Positions 1 to 6,174 are shown, counted from the stretch's first letter. The stretch: 8,577 nucleotides of DNA from Clostridium sp. (GCA_023666975.1 JAMPAW010000146.1:1-8577); one strand, 5' to 3'. Numbers and translations are program-made. Notes: generated by a model from the letters alone, not told the origin.

Positions 1-2
1 TG

Positions 3-1274
3 TTCAGTTGCTTTCTGTCATGTGTGATCATTGCCGGGCTGATGTTCCAGTTCATGGGTGACCGCTATGAGAAAGCCTTTGGAAATCCGTGGGTTTACCG
101 GATTGCCGCCGCTGCAGCTGTGGTAATCGTGACGCTGGTAAATTTAAAAAATAGTGCATGGTGGAATATGGGGGCAAATTTTCTGGTGTTCGGCATTGCC
201 AGTTTTATCTTCTATGAGGATAAAAGCGGCAGGAGATACTGGCGGGTGGTGGAGTCGGAGTGTTTTTTTATCATGGTTGCGCTGTTTGAAGGCATCGGTG
301 TGTTTGGGATTGACCTTCTGATGGAAAAGTTTTCACTTATACCGGAAGATGCGGTGATTGGCAGCAGCATAGAGGTGGTTTTTTCAAAGCTGGTGCTGCT
401 TTTCTTTTATTATGCCCTGATGAGGCGGTTATGGAAAAAAGATTACAGGCAGAGCCGGACACAGGTATTTCTTTATCTTGCCATGTTTTTATACAGCATG
501 GCCAATTTTATCATCCTTGCAACGGCAGTTTCAAGGAAAGCGGACTATATACTGCTCTGTGCCAATATGGGCTGTGTCATTTTTGCCAATATGTACCTGT
601 TCTATTCCCTGAAGGTGGAGGATGAAAAGAACAGCATGGAATTCCAGATCGCCATGATGAAGCAGCAGGAGGGTCTGCAGTTTGAGCATTATGAGAGGCA
701 GAGGGAGAAATATGGGAGGTCCATCGAAGTCCTGCATGATGTCAGCAAGCATCTCCGCTCCATTGAGGAGCTGTACCGGGCAGGCATGACGGAAAAGGCG
801 ATGGAGTACACCAGGCAGATCGGGGGCATCCTGAAGCCCCTTGTGCCGGTGGAATACTCTGACAACCCGATGCTGAACATCCTCCTTGCGGACAGGAAGC
901 AGGCGGCGGAAAGCATCGGCATCCGGTTCGTGGTAAAGGTGGAAAGCACAGGGCTTGGGTTCATAGAGCCGGTGGATGTGACAACGCTCTTTGGGAACCT
1001 TCTGGAAAATGCAATGCAGGCTGTCCTAAAGTGCAGCGGGGAGCGTTACATCAGGGTGCATATCAAAAGCTATAACGAGATGCTTTCCATCCGCATAGAG
1101 AACAGCGTGGAACAGGAAGTAAGGATAAAGAACGGCAGGCCGGTAAGTACAGGTGGGAAGGGTGCCGGCATCGGCTGTCTGAATGTGGAGCGGTGCGTGG
1201 AGAAATACGGGGGCAGCATCCTCTATAAAAATGGTGACGGGAGATTTTACAGTGATGTGATCCTGAACCGATAG
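3..1274 (+). CDS. GHKL-family sensor histidine kinase (AgrC-like), 5'-truncated by window edge
   Basis: Membrane histidine kinase of the GHKL/AgrC type, which normally senses a peptide or envelope cue and phosphorylates a LytTR-type response regulator. The frame is open to the left edge. A GTG exists at 24 but has no Shine-Dalgarno, so the true start is probably upstream. Counting from that GTG, residues 1-195 hold about six hydrophobic segments, then a coiled linker (about 200-235). The putative phospho-acceptor His238 lies in an LHDVSKH motif. The ATPase domain has the N-box (LFGNLLENA, 322-330) and a G-box GGKGAGIG (377-384), and ends at NR416. The catalytic core looks intact. The usual partner regulator is not in view and may lie upstream. 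GC content is clearly higher than in the genes that follow, about 58% in a sampled 120 bases. The kinase family is secure; the ligand is unknown. Confidence 0.9.
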   Translation, partial: FSCFLSCVIIAGLMFQFMGDRYEKAFGNPWVYRIAAAAAVVIVTLVNLKNSAWWNMGANFLVFGIASFIFYEDKSGRRYWRVVESECFFIMVALFEGIGVFGIDLLMEKFSLIPEDAVIGSSIEVVFSKLVLLFFYYALMRRLWKKDYRQSRTQVFLYLAMFLYSMANFIILATAVSRKADYILLCANMGCVIFANMYLFYSLKVEDEKNSMEFQIAMMKQQEGLQFEHYERQREKYGRSIEVLHDVSKHLRSIEELYRAGMTEKAMEYTRQIGGILKPLVPVEYSDNPMLNILLADRKQAAESIGIRFVVKVESTGLGFIEPVDVTTLFGNLLENAMQAVLKCSGERYIRVHIKSYNEMLSIRIENSVEQEVRIKNGRPVSTGGKGAGIGCLNVERCVEKYGGSILYKNGDGRFYSDVILNR

Positions 1275-1340
1275 TCGTGATAGCGTAAATTATAAAGGCA
1301 CTTTAGGGTAATTTGGAGCCGGTTTAGGGAAAAAACATAA

Positions 1341-1408
1341 AAAAATCTGTACTTCGGGGAAAAAATCTGTACCTCGGGATAAAAATATCAGATTTGATAT
1401 ACAGATTT
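1341..1408. promoter_or_regulatory. Tandem 20-bp repeat plus inverted core copy upstream of the four-gene cluster
   Basis: Two adjacent 20-base units (1341-1360 and 1361-1380) differ at only two positions and share the core aaatctgta at 1343-1351 and 1363-1371. The exact reverse complement of that core, tacagattt, lies at 1400-1408. Between them is a perfect 6-bp inverted repeat, atatca/tgatat (1385-1390 and 1395-1400). The array sits between the kinase stop and the next gene. Repeats about two helical turns apart are typical of LytTR-regulator operators, and GHKL kinases usually work with such regulators, so an operator is a reasonable inference. An RNA hairpin is the alternative. No convincing -35/-10 pair could be placed here. 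Confidence 0.45.
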
Positions 1409-1426
1409 CCGATAATAGATGTGACA

Positions 1427-1454
1427 GTGCAGTATATGCAGGTGCAGTACATGC
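1427..1454. repeat. Imperfect 13-bp direct repeat, 15-bp period
   Basis: gtgcagtatatgc (1427-1439) and gtgcagtacatgc (1442-1454) match at 12 of 13 positions. They lie about 50 bases before the start of the first cluster gene, probably within its leader. Each unit also contains tgca/atgc elements that give it a quasi-palindromic look. Function unknown; a protein-binding site or a replication-slippage duplication would both fit. Confidence 0.35.
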
Positions 1455-1503
1455 CCTGAAAATGAAAACGGATTTTGAGAACAGAATTATGGAGGACGAA
1501 ATT

Positions 1504-2289
1504 ATGGCAATCAATGTTAATAATGGAAATGGAGCGTTAGCAGCATATCAATATGTAGATAGAGCACAAAAAGCGTCTACAAAAGGAACAACTTTTGCTG
1601 AAAAGGTGGCTGAAAAAAACATAGCAAGTCAAAGCGTATCAGAAACGGGGAATGCCAGCACTGTTTCAACAAAAGATATGACTATGGAAGAATATAAGCA
1701 GTATATTTATGGTAAAATTTCGCAAATGACGATAAACCCGTCCCGTATGCAGGATACTATATCAATCAATATTTCAGAAGCAGGTTTTGAGGCAATGAAA
1801 AATGATCCGGAATATGAAGAATGGGTTTTGGATTATTTGCAGAAAGATTTTAACTGCTATAATCCTTGGACAGCTTCTTGTGGAGGGTGTTATTGCGTTA
1901 AGTATATCGGAGCAACAAAAGAAGAATATCATGGAGAAAGCTGGTATGCAGGTTATCAGAACGGTAAAGGAACAAGCCTTTATGATGAGAAATCGCAGGA
2001 CAGTTTCTGGGAGCGCAGGGCAGAACGCAAACGGAGATTAGAAGAACAATATGAAGAAATACAGGAAAAGAAAGCACTTGCTAAGAGATTGGCGCAGGGA
2101 CAATATTATGAGGAGCTGATGACAAGAAAAACGGAGAATAGCCAGTTGCAACAACAGATGATAGAACACAAATATTACCAGAGCAGTATTGCAAAGGAAA
2201 CGGTTTCTGCTGCCTATGAAGCAAATGTTTTGTCAGAGTCGGTAGAAAGCAGCAATTTTGACAGTACAGTAACGGGAATTATTGCTTGA
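1504..2289 (+). CDS. Uncharacterised 261-aa protein, first gene of four-gene cluster
   Basis: Function not recognised. The start at ATG 1504 is chosen because GGAGG at 1491-1495 lies eight bases before it; an earlier in-frame ATG at 1462 has no comparable site. No signal peptide or membrane segment is visible. Residues 1-45 are Ala/Lys/Asn-rich and contain a TTFAEKVAEK motif (29-38) that resembles GKTFAEIASRK in the fourth cluster gene. Residues 85-115 hold a SINISEAGFEAM stretch followed by an acidic helix. A Cys cluster follows at C117, C126, C129 and C131 (the last three as CxxCxC). Residues about 168-225 are highly charged and Gln/Glu-rich and probably form a coiled coil (FWERRAERKRRLEEQ). 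I recall similar sequences as conserved hypothetical proteins of Lachnospiraceae but cannot assign a family number. The next gene starts 80 bases downstream with no clear terminator between. Confidence 0.8.
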   Translation: MAINVNNGNGALAAYQYVDRAQKASTKGTTFAEKVAEKNIASQSVSETGNASTVSTKDMTMEEYKQYIYGKISQMTINPSRMQDTISINISEAGFEAMKNDPEYEEWVLDYLQKDFNCYNPWTASCGGCYCVKYIGATKEEYHGESWYAGYQNGKGTSLYDEKSQDSFWERRAERKRRLEEQYEEIQEKKALAKRLAQGQYYEELMTRKTENSQLQQQMIEHKYYQSSIAKETVSAAYEANVLSESVESSNFDSTVTGIIA

Positions 2290-2369
2290 GGAAGTAATCA
2301 TTAATTATTTTGCAATGTTGAAATTTTTTAAGGTTTTCAATCATATTAACTTAATGGAAAAGGATGAAA

Positions 2370-3317
2370 ATGGACATTAAAAACGCAGGGTACATAAACC
2401 CATATACATTTCAAGCTACATCAAAAAGAGTTACCAATGTTGAAAACAGGAGGGAAATATGTGAATTCATGTGCGATACAACTAAATTTACACCGATTTC
2501 TCTCGATGATTTGATGGGAGGAATGGGAATCCCTCTTAATTTGGCGGAGAGGACAAGCATCAATGCGCTAAGTAATTCCATCAATCTTGCGCAAGGCACA
2601 AGAATAACGGTAGAAGGTGGATTTAGGCTGACGGTGGGAGAATATAATGTTGAAATATCCGGAGGCAATCTTTATAATCATGAAGCGCACGAGAGGGCTG
2701 CTGAGATGGCAAGTGCCTTAACAAAGCTGCTCCGAAATGCAGGCGGAACAGCAAACATGATTGCATGTAGCAGTTCCGAATACCAAAAGTGGACGGAAGA
2801 CGTATCAAGGGTAATGGGATATTTTGGAATAGATACCTCAATAGATTTTACAGTAAACGGTATGAAATACAGCAAAAACAAAAATGGATACTGGGAGTCA
2901 GTGGCAAAAACCGCAGCACAGGATGCCTATGAACGACAGATAGCAGCAAATAAAACATATGAATTTGCTGATGAGCGTATGAAAAAGAGGATTACACATT
3001 TAAGCAACTACTATTTATCCACTGTTCCGGAAGGCGTAAAAGAAGCATGGCAGGAAACGCTGGAGGAAACCGGAATTAATCCATTTCCGGATGGTTCCAG
3101 TACACTTGCGCAGCTTGCAGTGGAACAGGATTTTATGACAGGCGGAAATGATAATATTTTCGGAAATACAATATCAAGTAGTCTTAATGCAGTCAACAAG
3201 ATTTTGGATAGAATTGATAATCCATTGGGAAAAGTTGATGATGACAGGAGAGCGTTTCTTCAGAGGGAAAAGAATTTTTATTCGGCATTTTTAGAGAAAA
3301 TTGAAAGGAAAATGTAA
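2370..3317 (+). CDS. Uncharacterised 315-aa protein with C-terminal domain shared with the fourth cluster gene
   Basis: Function not recognised. Two in-frame ATGs (2364 and 2370) are possible. ATG 2370 is preferred because AAGG ending at 2363 is better spaced from it and because it gives an MDI N-terminus like the other cluster members. No signal peptide or membrane segment. Residues 1-60 contain two Cys (C31, C35). Residues 75-100 read as beta strands (ITVEGGFRLTVGEYNVEISG), with a helical part at 103-125. Residues 219-315 match the fourth cluster protein: VPEGVKEAWQE versus APDAVRQAWME, then FGNTISSSLNAVNKILDRID versus LGNSVQSAINAVNKWIYDID, then FYSAFLEKI versus FYAAFLDKL. The two are therefore paralogues in this domain. 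Two bases separate the stop from the next start, so co-translation is likely. Confidence 0.82.
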   Translation: MDIKNAGYINPYTFQATSKRVTNVENRREICEFMCDTTKFTPISLDDLMGGMGIPLNLAERTSINALSNSINLAQGTRITVEGGFRLTVGEYNVEISGGNLYNHEAHERAAEMASALTKLLRNAGGTANMIACSSSEYQKWTEDVSRVMGYFGIDTSIDFTVNGMKYSKNKNGYWESVAKTAAQDAYERQIAANKTYEFADERMKKRITHLSNYYLSTVPEGVKEAWQETLEETGINPFPDGSSTLAQLAVEQDFMTGGNDNIFGNTISSSLNAVNKILDRIDNPLGKVDDDRRAFLQREKNFYSAFLEKIERKM

Positions 3318-3319
3318 TT

Positions 3320-3910
3320 ATGGAAATTGGAAACAATATAGCTTCCGGCATTTATACAAATGAATATAAAAGTAAAACTATAACGAAGCAGACAAAAGAG
3401 TATTCGATGGAACTGCATACCGCAGACAGCGATGACAGGATTTTAGGCATCGGATTTTTGCATGAAAAAAACAGCAATATGCATTACGGGATGCGTGCTG
3501 AATATGCTGAAAATTATTCAGAAGATAATCCGGTTATTAAAGTAACAGTACAAAAGCCAAATGGGAAGGAAGAATATAATATTAATATTCATGATATTAA
3601 CCCACAGAATGCAACAGAGATAGAGATGTTTGCGTTATGCAATTATGCCGATGCAAAAGGAATGGGAACGGGCGGCACGTTTGGAAGCTGGCATACATTG
3701 AATTATTATCGTGACAATGCTGCACATAATGGATATTTTGAATTAACAAACGGAGCGGATTCTTTTAACAGTGTGAAGCAGGACTGGATGGAAATGGTTC
3801 AACTTATGATGAAAGACTATATGGATGCAGGATTATATAAACAATCCATAGATGGTAAAAAACTGTTGGGAATATTTGAAAAGTATGCGCAAACTGCATT
3901 GGGGGAATAA
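3320..3910 (+). CDS. Uncharacterised 196-aa protein, third gene of cluster
   Basis: Function not recognised. The start ATG 3320 follows AAAGGA at 3304-3309, which lies inside the end of the preceding gene. No signal peptide or membrane segment. The N-terminus MEIGNNIASGIYTNEY resembles those of its neighbours. Residues 70-97 look like beta strands (VIKVTVQKPNGKEEYNINI). They lead into a conserved-looking segment NPQNATEIEMFALCNYAD (94-111) and a Gly-rich motif GMGTGGTFGSW (114-124). The C-terminal half is helical and ends with LYKQSIDGKKLLGIFEKYA (172-190). I recall the EMFALCNYAD and GGTFGSW elements from conserved hypothetical proteins of gut Clostridia, but no biochemical role comes with that. 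Three bases separate its stop from the next ATG, and its last codons (GGGGGAA, 3901-3907) can serve as that gene's ribosome site. Confidence 0.82.
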   Translation: MEIGNNIASGIYTNEYKSKTITKQTKEYSMELHTADSDDRILGIGFLHEKNSNMHYGMRAEYAENYSEDNPVIKVTVQKPNGKEEYNINIHDINPQNATEIEMFALCNYADAKGMGTGGTFGSWHTLNYYRDNAAHNGYFELTNGADSFNSVKQDWMEMVQLMMKDYMDAGLYKQSIDGKKLLGIFEKYAQTALGE

Positions 3911-3913
3911 AAA

Positions 3914-4441
3914 ATGGATATCAATGGAATAGCAGCAAATTATTATCAAATGGTATATACAAACAATAAAGCCGCAAAAGCAGAAACAGGAAAGACTTTT
4001 GCGGAGATTGCAAGCCGGAAAGTGGCGGAGGCGGAAAAAGAAACCGCACACGAGAACACCGCCGCCGCATTGGATGTGATCGGAGCAAACGCGCCCGATG
4101 CGGTGAGGCAAGCATGGATGGAGGCGGAAAAGGAAAGCGGGGCTGACGGTCATATTACAAAATGCGGTCTCTGGATATCCAATGACGGGAAACACGCGCA
4201 CATAACGCAAGTGATGATTCAAACGGCTATCAGATGGGTAAAGGGTGAGATGGTTGATGGACAGGCTGATTTATTGGGAAACTCAGTCCAAAGCGCAATC
4301 AATGCCGTAAATAAGTGGATCTATGACATAGACCATCCGCTTGCCGGACAGCCGGCAAAAAGCGCAGAAGAAAAGAGATATGTTGCGATGGAGCGGGCAT
4401 TTTATGCGGCGTTTCTTGATAAGCTGAAGGGGATTTCGTGA
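3914..4441 (+). CDS. Uncharacterised 175-aa protein, short paralogue of the second cluster gene
   Basis: Function not recognised. The N-terminus is MDINGIAANYYQMVYTNN, then GKTFAEIASRK (26-36), a motif shared with the first cluster protein. Residues 58-175 align with the C-terminus of the 315-aa protein: an AWMEAEKESG helix, a linker with HITQVMIQTA that is longer than in the paralogue, LGNSVQSAINAVNKWIYDID (121-140), HPLAG, and FYAAFLDKL (163-171). This protein thus looks like a cluster-type N-terminus joined directly to the shared C-terminal domain. No signal peptide or membrane helix. Bases 4021-4140 are about 61% GC by hand count, well above the rest of the cluster, which suggests recombination within this gene or a different source for this part. 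I recall the family as conserved hypothetical proteins of Lachnospiraceae; no confident family number. Confidence 0.85.
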   Translation: MDINGIAANYYQMVYTNNKAAKAETGKTFAEIASRKVAEAEKETAHENTAAALDVIGANAPDAVRQAWMEAEKESGADGHITKCGLWISNDGKHAHITQVMIQTAIRWVKGEMVDGQADLLGNSVQSAINAVNKWIYDIDHPLAGQPAKSAEEKRYVAMERAFYAAFLDKLKGIS

Positions 4442-4578
4442 TGATGCCAGATGGTATATGTGGCTTTATGGAAAGCTGGAACCGGGCAGATACAGTAGAT
4501 TGAGGTCATTCAACTATTGGGGATGAAAAATAATTTTAATATACGGATCAGATAGCAGCACCTGTGTTGTTGATACAT

Positions 4579-4605
4579 TTGTGAGCGCGTTTGTGGTAGT
4601 ATAAT
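4579..4605 (+). promoter_or_regulatory. Candidate sigma-A promoter for the VanZ-like gene
   Basis: A perfect TATAAT lies at 4600-4605, with TTGTGA (four of six consensus bases) at 4579-4584 and a short 15-base spacer. It would start transcription near 4612 and give a leader of about 115 bases before the VanZ-like gene. The rest of this 285-base intergenic stretch shows no convincing gene. Confidence 0.35.
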
Positions 4606-4609
4606 GGTG

Positions 4610-4622
4610 TTGAACAATTCAA
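4610..4622. repeat. Small inverted repeat just after the -10 box
   Basis: ttgaa (4610-4614) and ttcaa (4618-4622) form a perfect 5-bp inverted repeat around a 3-base centre. It sits at the predicted transcription start, a position where a repressor site would act. It overlaps a second short dyad, caatt/aattg (4615-4619 and 4625-4629). In such AT-rich DNA chance occurrence is quite possible. Confidence 0.25.
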
Positions 4623-4726
4623 TAAATTGAGTTAATAGTATTGTGTGTATATTTATGGCAAATTGATAGCAGTGAATAATTTAACAATTTCCTACTGTAT
4701 TAAAAATAAAAGGAGAGTGCTGAAAT

Positions 4727-5773
4727 TTGAGCAATAAAAATGAAAATATATTTCTTAGAGTATGCTGTCATATAATTTTTATTGTCTATTTGATTTTTTT
4801 AATAAAAATTGTACTGTTCAAATATAGGGGATTAACAACTACTGTTAATAAACTTATTGCAGGAGAATTGTCGGGATTTCATTCTTTTAACATAATACCG
4901 TTTCAATCAATTTGGGAGTTTACGAAATTGATGTTTAACGGTTATTTTTCTAGAGGATTTAACAATATCGTTGGGAATGTCTTTGTATTTGCTCCTTTTG
5001 GATATTTCATTCCTTTGCTGTATAAGAAGTGTAGAAAATTGAAAACAGTCGCATTAGCAGGTTTTTTTGTTAGTTTGTTTTTTGAAATTTGTCAGTATGT
5101 TTTGTATTTAGGTAGTGCTGATATAGATGATATTATATTAAATATACTAGGTGTTACCATAGGTTTTTTATTTTTTAAGGGAATGATAGCAATAACTGAT
5201 AAAAGAGAAACGCAAAGATATGTAGTAACTATCATACTATCAATTATCGGATTTATAGTGGCAGGTTATCTTGCAGTCGATTATTTTGGCATTATGTTCG
5301 GGATTAAAAAACAGAGTAATCAAAGTTATTTGTCAGACAATAATAATGACTTGCAGAATGATTATAGTAATAATGAGCAAATAGAGGTTAATTCTGATGA
5401 ACAGTCTAAAATTCAATCCGATAAAGAACAATCTAAAGTTGGTTCTAATGATGAATTTGATATATATGGGCATATAACGGCATATGACAATTCAAGCATT
5501 ACCATAAACAAAGTCAATGAAGAAGATTTTGGGGAAGGAAAGGGTATCGCAAGCGGGAGTGTTGAAAACCCAGACCTTCAAATGGTATATATAACTGAAA
5601 CTACAAAATATACTCAAAAAGACATATATGATGTAAACGGAAATAGAGTTGAAACGAGAGAAGCATCAAAAGAAGATTTGAAAATAGATACACGTATTAA
5701 TATTAAAGGGTATCAGTTAGATAATAAACTTTATGCAACTGAAATAGTAATTGAGAATTCTTTGTATAGGTAA
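4727..5773 (+). CDS. VanZ-like membrane protein with C-terminal extracellular domain
   Basis: The first ~155 residues are a VanZ-like integral membrane domain. Characteristic motifs are FNIIPFQSI (54-62), NIVGNVFVFAPFGYFIP (80-96), SLFFEICQY (116-124) and DIDDIILNILGVTIGF (132-147). VanZ proteins are linked to low-level resistance to teicoplanin and other lipid-bearing glycopeptides; no substrate can be assigned here. A further membrane segment (166-187) leads to a Ser/Asn/Asp/Gln-rich linker (195-245) and a beta-rich C-terminal domain (about 246-345; IYGHITAYDNSSITI ... INIKGYQLDNKLYATEIVI). That domain resembles small OB-like, DUF5666-type domains and should lie outside the cell. At 348 residues it is about twice the size of plain VanZ. 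The start is TTG, chosen because AGGAG (4711-4715) precedes it and no early in-frame ATG exists. The gene is very AT-rich (about 22% GC in 4741-4860), suggesting a separate origin. Confidence 0.88.
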   Translation: MSNKNENIFLRVCCHIIFIVYLIFLIKIVLFKYRGLTTTVNKLIAGELSGFHSFNIIPFQSIWEFTKLMFNGYFSRGFNNIVGNVFVFAPFGYFIPLLYKKCRKLKTVALAGFFVSLFFEICQYVLYLGSADIDDIILNILGVTIGFLFFKGMIAITDKRETQRYVVTIILSIIGFIVAGYLAVDYFGIMFGIKKQSNQSYLSDNNNDLQNDYSNNEQIEVNSDEQSKIQSDKEQSKVGSNDEFDIYGHITAYDNSSITINKVNEEDFGEGKGIASGSVENPDLQMVYITETTKYTQKDIYDVNGNRVETREASKEDLKIDTRINIKGYQLDNKLYATEIVIENSLYR

Positions 5774-5907
5774 GGTAGTTATTGTTTGCTTTGATAATAT
5801 TGCTATTTCAAAATTTGTTGGGAGAAGTTATTAAGTGCTTTTCTCTTGCTCTATTCACAGCACTAAGTGTAGAAAAATGATATAAAAACTGAATATTGTT
5901 TACCTTT

Positions 5908-5951
5908 AGGTAGCGATTATCTTAACAGACAATCAGCTACCTTTTTATTTT
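5908..5951 (+). terminator. Rho-independent terminator or attenuator
   Basis: aggtagc (5908-5914) pairs perfectly with gctacct (5936-5942). The stem is extended inward by gatt/aatc (5915-5918 and 5931-5934) with a single unpaired A at 5935, leaving a 12-base loop. The run ttttatttt follows directly. It lies 135 bases after the VanZ-like stop and about 40 bases before a small reading frame. It could end the VanZ transcript or act as a leader attenuator for what follows. Confidence 0.7.
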
Positions 5952-5993
5952 AAGCAACCAAAAACACAGCACAGAAAGAACGAGGTATTGAAA

Positions 5994-6086
5994 ATGATTG
6001 AGAACAAGCAGGAAGTCAGCAAAGATTTAGAGAAAGCATTACAGGCGTTATTTCCTGCGTATCCCCCAAATTTTAATTCTGGATGA
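5994..6086 (+). CDS. Small 30-aa reading frame, probably a truncated gene
   Basis: ATG 5994 has GAGG at 5982-5985 with eight bases spacing. It reads MIENKQEVSKDLEKALQALF and then AYPPNFNSG before TGA at 6084. The first 20 or so residues look like a genuine amphipathic helix of a coding sequence. The last residues appear to run into unrelated sequence that makes sense in another frame, so this may be the 5' stub of a longer gene broken by a rearrangement near 6055-6070. It follows a terminator-like hairpin, so a leader or small mobile-element gene is also possible. The product is not recognised. Confidence 0.35.
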   Translation: MIENKQEVSKDLEKALQALFPAYPPNFNSG

Positions 6087-6168
6087 ATCTAAAACCTGTA
6101 TTGTTGTGCTTGGACGAGGTATCAGTGAGGTGAGCACCTTGATAACAACATTCGGTTTTGATGGGTAA
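6031..6168 (+). pseudogene. Possible remnant of an ABC transporter ATPase
   Basis: In the frame that ends with TAA at 6166-6168, the translation contains RIPQILILDES (6058-6090), which fits an ABC Walker B motif. Shortly after comes CIVVLGRGISEV (6097-6132), reminiscent of the IVVLxxGxIxE strand that follows the H-loop in ABC ATPases. The normal 30-40 residues between these two elements are missing, so if the reading is right this is an internally deleted fragment. It has no start or ribosome site of its own. The similarity is short and judged by eye. Confidence 0.25.
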
Positions 6169-6174
6169 TGATCT

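Larger units (their letters stand above)
5774..6174. other. Gene-poor junction region between VanZ-like and ABC genes
   Basis: This 401-base stretch has no normal-size gene. It holds a terminator-like hairpin (5908-5951), a 30-codon reading frame with a good ribosome site (5994-6086), and an overlapping stretch in another frame that looks like ABC ATPase debris (6031-6168). Bases 5774-5907 show only a weak 6-bp dyad, agtgct/agcact (near 5833 and 5862), without a T-tract. No convincing promoter pair was found. A 12-base palindrome-like element, aggtgagcacct (6128-6139), lies shortly before the ABC gene. Confidence 0.5.

Noticed and set aside
689..964. Minus-strand frame of 91 codons within the kinase
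   Set aside because: It is a shadow of the GC-rich kinase coding sequence; the + strand has all kinase motifs.
1341..1408. CRISPR-like array
   Set aside because: Only two adjacent units with no spacers, and no cas genes in view.
1462..1503. Upstream ATG start for the first cluster protein
   Set aside because: It lacks a ribosome site, whereas ATG 1504 has GGAGG at a good distance and gives the N-terminus shared with the neighbours.
1504..1650. Type VII (WXG100/LXG) secretion substrate reading of the first cluster protein
   Set aside because: A single YxxxD match is weak, with no WxG motif or helical-hairpin pattern and no type VII genes in the window.
1802..2041. 79-codon + strand frame inside the first cluster gene
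   Set aside because: It is an out-of-frame shadow with no ribosome site.
3833..4222. Long minus-strand frame (129 codons)
   Set aside because: It lies antisense to the third and fourth cluster genes and has no convincing start or composition of a real protein.
4570..4605. TTGATA at 4570-4575 as the -35 for the TATAAT at 4600
   Set aside because: The 24-base spacer is too long for a sigma-A promoter.
5833..5868. Terminator from agtgct/agcact dyad after the VanZ-like gene
   Set aside because: The stem is only 6 bp, the loop is long and no T-run follows; the hairpin at 5908 is far better.
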